Positions 1-7,157 of a stretch of 32,901 bases of DNA are shown in pieces (the first letter of the stretch is position 1; each line of letters begins with the position of its first letter). The DNA lies in the NCBI RefSeq assembly GCF_007489275.1, contig NZ_VLNR01000073.1, positions 1-32,901 on the forward strand. Direction: 5' to 3'. Made by a program: the position numbers and the translations under genes. This stretch comes from Aquimarina algiphila. GTDB taxonomy: Bacteria; Bacteroidota; Bacteroidia; Flavobacteriales; Flavobacteriaceae. Below the pieces are notes generated by a model that saw only the letters and a list, made by a program, of their open reading frames with translations, had not been told where the DNA came from and ran no database searches.

Positions 1-87
1 TTCAACTTGGGCAACTATTGCCAATTTAAAGCCTAAATTGTAATCTCGTTGTGTACGCTTCTTCCTTGGTTGTTCTGAATGTTTCAT
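1..87 (-). CDS. IS3-like transposase OrfA, N-terminal fragment
   Basis: Only the first 29 codons are present, reading MKHSEQPRKKRTQRDY and continuing NLGFKLAIVAQVE at the window edge. A basic N-terminus followed by a 'DYNLGFKLAIVAQVE' helix is characteristic of the helix-turn-helix OrfA of Bacteroidota IS3-group elements, which binds the element ends. Whether the copy is intact cannot be told. The same 28 residues recur at the right edge on the plus strand. Confidence 0.7.
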   Translation of the reverse strand, partial: MKHSEQPRKKRTQRDYNLGFKLAIVAQVE

Positions 88-128
88 AAATAAGTCAATT
101 TTGTGTCAACTTATTTTAGGACAAGACA
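1..128 (-). mobile_element. 5' end of an IS3-like insertion sequence (left copy, cut by window edge)
   Basis: Positions 4-129 are the exact reverse complement of 32776-32901, so two identical IS ends lie in inverted orientation at the two window edges. Read on the minus strand, the element begins TGTCTTGTCCTAAAATAAG, has a roughly 40-nt leader, then a transposase start codon at 87-85. The TG terminus and the reading frame suit the IS3 family; this family call is inference from 29 residues. The rest of the element lies outside the window. The leftmost IS base is taken as 128, though the shared sequence runs to 129. Confidence 0.8.
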
Positions 129-139
129 CATTTAAAAAG

Positions 140-167
140 AAAAAAGCCCTTTTTTAAGGGCTTTTTT
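140..167 (-). terminator. Rho-independent terminator of tRNA-His
   Basis: Arms AAAAAAGCCCTT (140-151) and AAGGGCTTTTTT (156-167) form a perfect 12-bp stem with a 4-nt loop. Read on the minus strand it follows the tRNA and continues into a T-rich tract. It is A/T-symmetric, so it could stop transcription from either side. The IS end lies about 10 nt beyond the stem. Confidence 0.8.
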
Positions 168-175
168 TTATTAAG

Positions 176-250
176 GGTGGAAGACGGGATTCGAACCCGC
201 GACCCTTGGTACCACAAACCAATGCTCTAACCAACTGAGCTACAACCACC
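176..250 (-). tRNA. tRNA-His (anticodon GTG)
   Basis: On the minus strand the gene begins GGTGGTTGTAGCTCAGTTGG. The D arm is GCTC/GAGC. The anticodon arm has stem TTGGT/ACCAA around a 7-nt loop with GTG at 34-36. The T arm is GCGGG-TTCGAAT-CCCGT. The extra 5' G (G-1) faces C73, the hallmark of histidine tRNAs. CCA is not encoded. The acceptor stem carries two adjacent T-T oppositions (5:68 and 6:67), which is unusual but leaves the assignment clear. Confidence 0.93.
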
Positions 251-309
251 ATTTAATTTCGGGTGCAAAAATAAGTCATTTTTACATTTCTACAAAACAA
301 AAAATGATA

Positions 310-1026
310 TTATATTAAATCAAAAATAGAATTGACTGCTACATAGCGTTCTACGGTATAACCTTCTGCATATTCTACACCAATAATTCTTCCTAAATCA
401 TTTGCTCTATAGCGAATACTATCCATAAAATTTTTACTTGATATAGGAGTTGAGGGTTCATTGCTATTTGGATCATAAAATTGAGATTCATAAGCGATAA
501 CACTATCCATTTTCACATCTATATAATCACTTATATCAACTACAAAATCAGGTTCAATATTTTTCCATTGAATATAATGAAACACATGTTTTGGTCGCCA
601 AGCTTCCTGAACTTCTTTATCATCAAAAGTTTCTATCCTTCTTAGACCTGATAAAAAGCAAGCATCACTTGTTAATTTACTTGCTTTGCCATGGTCAATA
701 TGTCTATCAGTAATTGCATTACAGAGCACAATCTCTGGCTTATACTTTCTTATTTTTTGTATAATTGCTAATTGATGTTCTTCATCATTTGTAAAAAAAC
801 CATCTCTAAAATTTAGATTCTCTCGTACAGAAACTCCTAATACCTTAGCAGCATTTTTTGCTTCCTGATCTCTAATCTCTGGAGTACCTCTTGTTCCTAA
901 TTCACCTCTGGTAAGATCTAGGATTCCGACTTTTTTTCCTAGCGCAACTTCTTTGGCTATGGTTCCCGAACAACTTAGCTCTATATCATCTGGATGAGCT
1001 CCTATTGCTAGAATGTCTAATTTCAT
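310..1026 (-). CDS. bshB1: Bacillithiol biosynthesis deacetylase BshB1
   Basis: Zinc-dependent hydrolase of the PIG-L/LmbE family. It removes the acetyl group from N-acetyl-glucosaminyl-malate, the second step of bacillithiol synthesis. At 238 residues it has the usual BshB1 length. The metal-binding motif AHPDDIE is at 10-16 (His11, Asp14), a third ligand is likely His112 in DRHIDHGKA, and Asp13 is the expected base. The C-terminal 'ESQFYDP' and 'YRANDLGRIIGVEYAEGY' segments fit BshB1 rather than other LmbE deacetylases. It starts 3 nt after the stop of the upstream trans-sulfuration gene, so both are almost certainly on one transcript. That fits, since BshC next adds cysteine. Confidence 0.9.
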   Translation of the reverse strand: MKLDILAIGAHPDDIELSCSGTIAKEVALGKKVGILDLTRGELGTRGTPEIRDQEAKNAAKVLGVSVRENLNFRDGFFTNDEEHQLAIIQKIRKYKPEIVLCNAITDRHIDHGKASKLTSDACFLSGLRRIETFDDKEVQEAWRPKHVFHYIQWKNIEPDFVVDISDYIDVKMDSVIAYESQFYDPNSNEPSTPISSKNFMDSIRYRANDLGRIIGVEYAEGYTVERYVAVNSIFDLI

Positions 1027-1029
1027 ATT

Positions 1030-2184
1030 TTAATGCTCTAATTCTAGAATTTTTACTTTTTCTATGGCTTGTTGGATATCTTGTGTTAAATCTTCATCTT
1101 CTTCAATACCTACACTAAGTCTCAATAGTCCATCGCTTATTCCTTGTAAAGCTCTTTCTTCTTCTGTAAGTAAAGCGTGAGAAGTAAGAGTAGGGGAGAG
1201 TATAGTACTTTCTACTCCTGCAAGACTCATAGAACTTTTGATTAGTCTTAATTCTTTTTGAAACTTACTAGCGTTAAGCCCTTCTTTTAATTCAAAAGAT
1301 AGCATACCTCCGTACCCTTTCATTTGCTTTTTGGCAATTTCATAATCAGGATGAGATTTTAGTCCTGGATAATACACTGCAGAAATATCTTGATGTTTTT
1401 CTAGCCATTTGGCAAGTTTTAAAGCATTTTTGTTTTGTTGTTTTACTCGAATTCCTAACGTTTTTATACTTCTCTCTAGCATCCATACTGTAAAATCGCT
1501 CAGACTACCTCCGAAATTTTTAGCAACCTGAAAAATCTGATCCATATTTTTTTCAGAAGAAATCACCGCTCCGGCAAGAATATCACTATGACCACCAAGA
1601 TATTTGGTGGCAGAATGTAAAACAATATCTATTCCCAATTCAATTGGGTTTTGATTGACTGGCGAAGCAAAAGTATTATCGATCATTGTGATAATGTTGT
1701 TTTCTTTTGCTAAATCAGCGACGGCTTTAATATCGGTAATTGTTAATAGAGGATTAGAAGGGGTTTCTATGTAAATTACTTTAGTATTAGGTTTTATTTT
1801 TTCTTTAAAACCTTCAGACGTTTGTGTGTCTACATAAGAAAATTCTATTCCGTGTTTTTCAAATTCTTCATTAACGAGATTTGCAGTTCCTCCATATAAT
1901 GTTCGTTGTAAAACTATATGATCTCCTTTTTGTAAGAACGCAAATAATGTTGTGCTTATAGCTGCCATTCCACTGCCAAAAATTAAAGCAGATTCTCCTT
2001 TTTCAAGTTTAGCTATTTTTTTGGATAATGCTTCCTGATTTGGAGTATTAAAGTATCTTGGGTAGCGTTTTATATCTACATCTTCAAAAGCATATGAAGT
2101 AGACATATATATAGGTGAAACAGCACCTTTAAATTGTTCATCTTTAATTTCTCCAAGATGAGTACATATGGTATTAAAACCCAT
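1030..2184 (-). CDS. Trans-sulfuration PLP enzyme (cystathionine gamma-lyase/synthase type)
   Basis: Member of the Cys/Met-metabolism PLP family (fold type I). An in-frame ATG lies 48 nt upstream (2232). ATG 2184 is preferred because the conserved 'MGFNTICTHLGE' N-terminus begins there. In numbering from ATG 2232, the Schiff-base lysine is Lys210 in SATKYLGGHSD and the pyridine-nitrogen aspartate is Asp185 in IDNTFAS; substrate residues lie in YPRYFNTPNQ. Methionine gamma-lyases have a Cys in the LYGCT motif, whereas this protein has LYGGT, which argues for cystathionine chemistry. Lyase and synthase cannot be separated by eye. It lies first in an operon with bshB1, so supplying cysteine for bacillithiol is an attractive role. 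No clear promoter element is visible upstream. Confidence 0.85.
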   Translation of the reverse strand: MGFNTICTHLGEIKDEQFKGAVSPIYMSTSYAFEDVDIKRYPRYFNTPNQEALSKKIAKLEKGESALIFGSGMAAISTTLFAFLQKGDHIVLQRTLYGGTANLVNEEFEKHGIEFSYVDTQTSEGFKEKIKPNTKVIYIETPSNPLLTITDIKAVADLAKENNIITMIDNTFASPVNQNPIELGIDIVLHSATKYLGGHSDILAGAVISSEKNMDQIFQVAKNFGGSLSDFTVWMLERSIKTLGIRVKQQNKNALKLAKWLEKHQDISAVYYPGLKSHPDYEIAKKQMKGYGGMLSFELKEGLNASKFQKELRLIKSSMSLAGVESTILSPTLTSHALLTEEERALQGISDGLLRLSVGIEEDEDLTQDIQQAIEKVKILELEH

Positions 2185-2319
2185 TTTTTGTGTATCCATA
2201 GTTAATGCGATAAGTCTTACAAGTTTTTGCATCTAAATTAAGATATTCAGAAGAATTCGAATAAGATTTAACAGATTAAATCTAAATAGGATATGATTTT
2301 TGATAAGGTCTACCTCAGA

Positions 2320-4554
2320 CTAAAACATTTTTACTTTAGAAATGTTTCTCATTATCGATTGGAAGAATTGTTGTGTGTCGTATGGTTTAATAATTACATC
2401 ATTCATACCTACAGATAAAGCCTGACCTCTTACTTCTCCTTCTTCGACGGCAGTTAATGCAATAATTGGAATGTTTGGATTAAATGTACGTATTACTTTG
2501 GTTGCCTCAAGACCATTCATTTCTGGCATATTTATATCCATTAATACAAGGTCAAATTTTTCATTTTTTATCATTTCTATGGCATCCATACCATTGCTGG
2601 CAATATTACAGGTATATCCTTTCTTTTTTAAGATATTTTGAGTTACAATTTGATTAATCTTATTATCATCAACAATAAGAACATTAAAATTGCTTGTTCC
2701 TATACTAAGGTTTTCTCCGGATTTTAAAGAAATTTCTTGTTCTTTAACTGCTTTTTCATAGAATAAATCAAAATAAAACTCAGAACCTTTTCCTTCTTTA
2801 CTAGTAATGTGGATTTCACTATTATGAAGATGAATAAGTTTCTTTACAATAGCCAGTCCAAGTCCGGTTCCTTCATATTCTTGATTTTCATTTTTTACCT
2901 GGGCAAAGTTGTCAAAAATAGTTTGTTGTTTGTTTTTAGGGATTCCTATTCCATCATCCCTTACAATGAAACGAAGAACATGACTATCCTTTTTAGAATC
3001 CAGACATTTTACACTAACCCAAATATTTCCATCTTTAGTAAATTTAAGAGCATTACCGATCAGATTTATTAATATTTGCGAAAGCCTTACAGAGTCACCT
3101 AATAATGTAGTGGTTATCTTTTTATCAATGTCAATATGTACTGTGTTGTTATTACTTTTTTGTTTGGTATGAAGAGAATTAACAATACCTTCTATTAAAG
3201 TTCTAACATCAAAAGAAACTTTTTCTAATTTTACCTCATTAGTTTCTATCTTACTTAGCTGTAAAACATCATTGATTAGTGCCAAAAGATAATCTCCAGA
3301 AAATTTTAATGATTCTAAGTATTCATTTTTTTTCTTTTTGTCTGGGTTCTCCATAAGTAAGGAGGTAAGTCCAATAACACCATATAACGGAGTTCTAAGC
3401 TCATGGCTAACTGTAGATATAAACTGAGATTTTAAGGTTGACACCTGTTCTGCAGTCTCTTTTGCACTAATTAGTTCCTTGTTTTTGTCAATAAGGTCAT
3501 TGTTAAGTCTTTTCTTCTGAATATTGTTTTTGTATGAACTTATTAAGAAAGCCAGAGAAATAAGAATTAATATAATACCAAGAATGATACTGATTCTCCA
3601 TTTAACAACCTCTGATTCGCTTTCCTTTTTTTGATCCTGCGCTATTTTTATATTTTCTTTAATAACATCAACTTCATATTTAATATTAGCACGTTGAAGT
3701 TCTATTAGTTTTTTATAATCTTTTGCTTGAAGGATATTTTGAAACTGTTTTTTCTGAAAATGATATGCTCTTTGATAATCATCTTGTTTGCGATAAAGTT
3801 CAGATTTAGCTTCATACGCAGAAGCAAGCTCTTCATAAAATGTAGAAATCATTTCATCATTGTTTTCCTTGTTTTTGGTTTCTCCAAGGGCATATGATAT
3901 AGCTTGATCTGTATATTCTTCGGATTCCTCGAACCTACGTACACTTAAAAAGTATCTTCCTAAAAGTCCGCTTAATTTGGTTTTAACAAGGTTTGAAGAT
4001 TTTTCATGTACCAGTTTTCTTGCAGGAGCAAGGTATTCATAAGCGCTATCAAAGTCATTTCTAGAAATATAATACTCACCAAGGTTTAATAGTGGTCTTA
4101 TCATTCTAGATGTATCATTTAGTTTTATAGCGAATTCATAAGATTTTTTATAATAATCTACTCCTTTTTTTCGAGTGAGATTATGTTTTGTATAAACACG
4201 TGCAAGATTATTATAAAGATCAGTTTCTAATACTTTACTTTTTGAACTTCTAGCATAAGTAAGTGCTCTTCTGTAATTACTTCTTGCTTTATTATCATTT
4301 TCACTTATTTCATAATTTTTTGCAATAATATTATAGATATAGCCTAAACTTTTATCATCATTATTGTATTGTGCATTTTGAAGTGCAGCTTTAGCGATTT
4401 CAAAAGATTGCTCATACTTGTATTCTTCTTGCAATTTTTCTGCTTTTTCAATATAGCTTTGAATACTATCTGAAACTATAGAAGATTGAGATTGTACAAC
4501 TTGAGTAAAACCTATTAAAAATAAGATGGTTATATGTTGAATAACGTTTTTCAA
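2320..4554 (-). CDS. TPR-containing hybrid histidine kinase with receiver domain
   Basis: This 744-residue protein starts with a signal peptide (about 1-22). A periplasmic TPR-like helical region follows (about 30-290), then one membrane helix (about 319-341) and a coiled-coil linker. The HisKA domain has phospho-acceptor His384 in STVSHELRTPL. The HATPase domain has the N box near Asn501, DDGIGIP at 533-539 and GTGLGLAI at 562-569. The C-terminal receiver has acidic pair DD 629-630, phospho-acceptor Asp673 in LMDINMPEMNG, Thr701 and Lys723. There is no DNA-binding domain, so output must pass to another protein. No cognate regulator lies nearby. It is divergent from the peroxiredoxin cluster; whether the two are connected is unknown. 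Confidence 0.92.
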   Translation of the reverse strand: MKNVIQHITILFLIGFTQVVQSQSSIVSDSIQSYIEKAEKLQEEYKYEQSFEIAKAALQNAQYNNDDKSLGYIYNIIAKNYEISENDNKARSNYRRALTYARSSKSKVLETDLYNNLARVYTKHNLTRKKGVDYYKKSYEFAIKLNDTSRMIRPLLNLGEYYISRNDFDSAYEYLAPARKLVHEKSSNLVKTKLSGLLGRYFLSVRRFEESEEYTDQAISYALGETKNKENNDEMISTFYEELASAYEAKSELYRKQDDYQRAYHFQKKQFQNILQAKDYKKLIELQRANIKYEVDVIKENIKIAQDQKKESESEVVKWRISIILGIILILISLAFLISSYKNNIQKKRLNNDLIDKNKELISAKETAEQVSTLKSQFISTVSHELRTPLYGVIGLTSLLMENPDKKKKNEYLESLKFSGDYLLALINDVLQLSKIETNEVKLEKVSFDVRTLIEGIVNSLHTKQKSNNNTVHIDIDKKITTTLLGDSVRLSQILINLIGNALKFTKDGNIWVSVKCLDSKKDSHVLRFIVRDDGIGIPKNKQQTIFDNFAQVKNENQEYEGTGLGLAIVKKLIHLHNSEIHITSKEGKGSEFYFDLFYEKAVKEQEISLKSGENLSIGTSNFNVLIVDDNKINQIVTQNILKKKGYTCNIASNGMDAIEMIKNEKFDLVLMDINMPEMNGLEATKVIRTFNPNIPIIALTAVEEGEVRGQALSVGMNDVIIKPYDTQQFFQSIMRNISKVKMF

Positions 4555-4742
4555 CTATTAATAATTCTGGTTAATATACGTGGACGAAAATACGAAAATA
4601 GATTTAACATCGTGCAATTCACCGTAAAAAAAGTGCTATTTATCCGTATTTTTTGTAGGTAAATCAATGTTGTTGTAGGAATTATTGTTTTTTTATAAGA
4701 AAACTGTTAATGATTAGAAAAAACTATCTATATATAAAGAAT

Positions 4743-4763
4743 TAAAATTGTGCAACAATTTTA
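4743..4763. promoter_or_regulatory. 21-bp perfect palindrome upstream of the peroxiredoxin gene
   Basis: Left arm TAAAATTGT (4743-4751), spacer GCA, then the exact reverse complement of the arm (4755-4763). Its centre lies about 40 bp upstream of the expected transcription start, the usual position for an activator touching RNA polymerase. The regulator is unknown; a Crp/Fnr-, OxyR- or MarR-type protein would fit. The rest of 4555-4832 is AT-rich with no gene. A tandem CGAAAATA at 4585-4600, read on the minus strand, gives two near-matches to the -7 element for the histidine kinase. Confidence 0.6.
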
Positions 4764-4779
4764 GTTGTTTAAGTAGATG

Positions 4780-4787
4780 TATATTTG
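4780..4787 (+). promoter_or_regulatory. -7 promoter element TATATTTG for the peroxiredoxin cluster
   Basis: Exact match to the Bacteroidota consensus TAnnTTTG, 45 nt before the peroxiredoxin ATG. No TTG sits at ideal -33 spacing (TTG occurs at 4748 and 4765), consistent with a promoter that needs an activator at the adjacent palindrome. Confidence 0.6.
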
Positions 4788-4832
4788 CGCTGTCAAAAGA
4801 TTAATCAATTATAAATTTTTAAAAATTAAAAT

Positions 4833-5471
4833 ATGGCATTTGTAGGTAAAAAATTCCCAAATCTAGACGTTGACGCAATGAATGATATGGGGGATACTTT
4901 TAAACTTAATGTTTTAGAAGAGGCAAAAAACAAAGGTAAAAAAGTATTACTTTTTTGGTATCCTAAGGATTTTACATTCGTTTGTCCGACCGAGTTACAT
5001 GCTTTTCAAGAAGCGTTAGGAGAATTTGAAAAAAGAAATACCATAGTTATTGGTGCTTCATGTGATACTCCAGAAGTACATTTTGCATGGTTAAATACAT
5101 CTAAAGATAATGGAGGTATTGAAGGGGTTACATATCCAATTCTAGCAGATTCTAATCGTAACCTTTCTAGTACATTAGGAATTCTTGATATCACTAATGA
5201 AACGTATAATGAGGAGACTGGAGTAGTTACTGTAGAAGGTGATAATGTTACTTATAGAGCAACATACTTAATAGATGAAGAAGGTACTGTTTTTCATGAA
5301 GGAATAAATCATATGCCTGTTGGTAGAAATGTAGCAGAATTCTTGAGATTGATTGATGCATATTCACATGTACAGAAAAATGGTGAAGTATGTCCAGCAA
5401 ACTGGGAAGAAGGAAAAGATGCAATGAATGCAGATAGAAAAGGAGTAGCTTCTTATTTAGCTTCTCATTAA
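4833..5471 (+). CDS. Typical 2-Cys peroxiredoxin (AhpC/TSA family)
   Basis: Thiol peroxidase that reduces hydrogen peroxide and organic hydroperoxides in the cytoplasm. The 212-residue protein has peroxidatic Cys51 in FTFVCPTEL, conserved Arg165 in MPVGRN, and resolving Cys187 in GEVCPANW near the C-terminus, which defines the typical 2-Cys class. A short extra segment (about 121-140, acidic, with ETGVVTVEGDN) precedes the strand that reads YRATYLID. A thioredoxin and a small conserved gene follow on the same strand, and tpx lies just beyond, so this is a peroxide-detoxification cluster. The thioredoxin probably recycles it. AhpF is not next door. Confidence 0.92.
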   Translation: MAFVGKKFPNLDVDAMNDMGDTFKLNVLEEAKNKGKKVLLFWYPKDFTFVCPTELHAFQEALGEFEKRNTIVIGASCDTPEVHFAWLNTSKDNGGIEGVTYPILADSNRNLSSTLGILDITNETYNEETGVVTVEGDNVTYRATYLIDEEGTVFHEGINHMPVGRNVAEFLRLIDAYSHVQKNGEVCPANWEEGKDAMNADRKGVASYLASH

Positions 5472-5492
5472 ATAGTATAACCATTGTTTTGG

Positions 5493-5522
5493 ATTTCTCC
5501 AGAGAAGTCACTCTGGAGAAAT
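5493..5522 (+). other. Perfect 12-bp hairpin between peroxiredoxin and thioredoxin genes
   Basis: Arms ATTTCTCCAGAG (5493-5504) and CTCTGGAGAAAT (5511-5522) are perfectly complementary around a 6-nt loop. Only a weak T-rich run (TCTTT) follows, so it may be a leaky terminator or an mRNA-processing or stability element that lowers thioredoxin expression relative to peroxiredoxin. An in-frame ATG at 5484 just upstream would read through this hairpin, but that peptide does not look conserved. Confidence 0.6.
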
Positions 5523-5549
5523 TCTTTACTAAATATTAATTTAATTGAT

Positions 5550-5864
5550 ATGATTCAAGAGTTAACAGAAGATAACCTTTCTCAACTAGTGAAGGATAGT
5601 AATACCGTAATTGTTCAATATTCTGCATCTTGGTGCGGTAACTGTAGAATAATGAAGCCAAAATTTAAAAAATTAGCTTCCGAAAATGAAAACACCACTT
5701 TTGTTATTGTAGACGCAGAAAAATATCCTGAATCAAGAAAAATGGCAACTGTCGACAATCTTCCTACATTTGCTACTTTCAAAGAAGGTTCTTTTAAGAA
5801 TCAGGTTCAGACAAATAAATTTGATGTTCTTAAAGAATTAGTAGATGAAGTTACCAATAATTAA
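5550..5864 (+). CDS. Thioredoxin-family protein
   Basis: Small cytoplasmic disulfide reductase of 104 residues. The active site is WCGNC (Cys29 and Cys32) instead of the common WCGPC, and the cis-proline is Pro72 in NLPTF. ATG 5550 was chosen because the conserved fold begins at MIQELTEDN; the upstream ATG at 5484 would add 22 unconserved residues across a hairpin. It follows the peroxiredoxin by 78 nt and overlaps the next gene by 20 nt. The context makes it a likely electron donor to the peroxiredoxin. Asn replacing Pro in the CXXC motif should shift its redox potential. Confidence 0.85.
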   Translation: MIQELTEDNLSQLVKDSNTVIVQYSASWCGNCRIMKPKFKKLASENENTTFVIVDAEKYPESRKMATVDNLPTFATFKEGSFKNQVQTNKFDVLKELVDEVTNN

Positions 5865-6102
5865 ACATCTTACAAGTTTTATTGAAGAAAACGATGAGGA
5901 TTTTGTAGTAGAAACTATCGAAACCTTAGAAGCTTTAACAGAAGTTCCTTCTCTTAAAGATGAAGAATTAGATGTTATAGGGGAACTTATTTCAAATATG
6001 TATGGAGCTTTAGAAGTTGATAAAATGATAAAAGAAGGAAGCTCTAAGAAAGATGCTCTCAATGATTTTATGAAAAGAGTTCTTGGGTCAATAGACAAAT
6101 AG
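5845..6102 (+). CDS. Small conserved flavobacterial protein (DUF6952-like)
   Basis: An 85-residue acidic, helical protein without signal peptide, membrane segment or cysteines. It starts inside the end of the thioredoxin gene (20-nt overlap), which implies translational coupling. From memory it resembles a small family, DUF6952, that sits beside peroxiredoxin and thioredoxin in Flavobacteriia; the name needs a profile search. No catalytic motif is visible. A role as partner or regulator of the peroxide system is inferred from context only. Confidence 0.7.
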   Translation: MKLPIIKHLTSFIEENDEDFVVETIETLEALTEVPSLKDEELDVIGELISNMYGALEVDKMIKEGSSKKDALNDFMKRVLGSIDK

Positions 6103-6144
6103 AAAATAAAAAAACCTTCTAAAATCAGAAGGTTTTTTTATTTT
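6103..6144. terminator. Terminator after the peroxiredoxin operon
   Basis: A perfect 18-bp inverted repeat (6103-6120 with 6127-6144) with a 6-nt loop, core ACCTTCT/AGAAGGT, flanked by A and T tracts. It closes the peroxiredoxin-thioredoxin transcript ahead of tpx. Confidence 0.85.
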
Positions 6145-6214
6145 CTAAAAACTTTATGAATATTACCATTTAATCTTATTAATTTTAAACCACTAAAAAT
6201 AACAATCATTTATT

Positions 6215-6715
6215 ATGGCTTCAATAACATTAAAAGGAAATACGATACATACCAACGGTACATTGCCAGAAGTAGGACAGAAGGCACCAGATTTTGAATT
6301 GGTAAATACCGATTTGTCCACAATAAAATTATCAGATTATAAAGGATCTAGAGTTGTACTTAATATTTTTCCATCTATAGATACAGGAATTTGTGCTGCT
6401 TCAGTTAGAGAATTTAATAAAGAAGCTAGTCATTTGTCTAACACTAAAGTGTTATGTATTTCTAGAGATTTACCGTTTGCCCAAGCTCGTTTTTGTGGAG
6501 CAGAAGGTCTGGATAATGTAATTAATCATTCTGACTTTAAGAATGGTGATTTTGGAAAAAACTACGGTGTAGAGATTATTGATGGACCAATGCAGGGATT
6601 ACATTCAAGAGCTGTTATTGTTTTAGATGAAGATGCAAATGTGGTGTATACAGAGCAAGTTCCGGAAATTGTACAGGAACCTGATTATTCTGCAGCACTT
6701 AAAACGTTGTCATAA
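6215..6715 (+). CDS. tpx: Thiol peroxidase Tpx (atypical 2-Cys peroxiredoxin)
   Basis: Lipid-hydroperoxide-preferring peroxidase of 166 residues, the normal Tpx length. Peroxidatic Cys60 lies in SIDTGICAASVR. Resolving Cys94 lies in the family signature ISRDLPFAQARFC. The conserved Arg is in GLHSRAV. It lies 70 nt past the terminator of the peroxiredoxin operon, in the same direction. No TAnnTTTG element is visible in the gap, so its promoter is unclear. It ends 6 nt before dgkA and is probably cotranscribed with it. Thioredoxin usually reduces this enzyme, and one is encoded just upstream. Confidence 0.93.
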   Translation: MASITLKGNTIHTNGTLPEVGQKAPDFELVNTDLSTIKLSDYKGSRVVLNIFPSIDTGICAASVREFNKEASHLSNTKVLCISRDLPFAQARFCGAEGLDNVINHSDFKNGDFGKNYGVEIIDGPMQGLHSRAVIVLDEDANVVYTEQVPEIVQEPDYSAALKTLS

Positions 6716-6721
6716 GATCTA

Positions 6722-7090
6722 ATGAATAAAATGTTAAAGTTTATTGTCGGCAGGCTTCGAGGTTGTGGTTATGCATTTAAAGGTGCTGTTTTATTGATAA
6801 AAACTGAGCCAAGTATACAAGTACAGGTTGGTATTGCCTTACTTATGATTACATTGGGTTTTTATTTTGATATCACTTCAATTGAATGGATTTTACAAAT
6901 TTTTGCTATAGGTTTAGTAATGAGTATAGAAGGCCTGAATACTGCGATCGAAGCTATAGCAGATTTCATACATCCTGATTTTCATAATAAAATTGGTTTG
7001 ATTAAGGATATAGCGGCAGGAGCTGTTTTTATAGCTGCGATTACAGCTGTAATTATAGGAGCAATAATTTATGTTCCATATTTCATTTAG
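6722..7090 (+). CDS. dgkA: Diacylglycerol kinase family protein (DgkA)
   Basis: Small integral-membrane kinase that phosphorylates diacylglycerol or a related lipid, recycling it into phospholipid synthesis. At 122 residues it has the usual size, with three membrane helices (about 33-50, 55-73 and 99-118). The active-site set matches E. coli DgkA shifted by one: Glu70, Asn73, Glu77, Asp81, Lys95 and Asp96, in EGLNTAIE and KDIAAG. Some homologues act on undecaprenol, so the substrate is open. It begins 6 nt after tpx. Confidence 0.9.
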   Translation: MNKMLKFIVGRLRGCGYAFKGAVLLIKTEPSIQVQVGIALLMITLGFYFDITSIEWILQIFAIGLVMSIEGLNTAIEAIADFIHPDFHNKIGLIKDIAAGAVFIAAITAVIIGAIIYVPYFI

Positions 7091-7131
7091 AAAATTTTTC
7101 AGTCATTTTTACGTTCCAATATAGATATTCG

Positions 7132-7139
7132 TATTTTTG
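7132..7139 (+). promoter_or_regulatory. -7 promoter element TATTTTTG for ftsK
   Basis: Exact TAnnTTTG match 18 nt before the ftsK start codon, giving a predicted leader of only about a dozen nucleotides. No clear TTG is present at the -33 position. Confidence 0.55.
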
Positions 7140-7157
7140 CGGTAAGACATCCAAAAA

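Noticed and set aside
1030..2184. Methionine gamma-lyase
   Set aside because: The LYGCT cysteine typical of that enzyme is glycine here, and the operon with bshB1 fits cystathionine chemistry better.
2809..3072. Plus-strand open frame opposite the histidine kinase gene
   Set aside because: It is antisense to well-conserved kinase domains, has no recognisable domain and no promoter, and matches the pattern of a shadow frame.
5484..5549. Upstream in-frame extension of the thioredoxin gene
   Set aside because: The extra 22 residues are translated through a perfect hairpin and show no thioredoxin-like sequence; ATG 5550 fits the fold.
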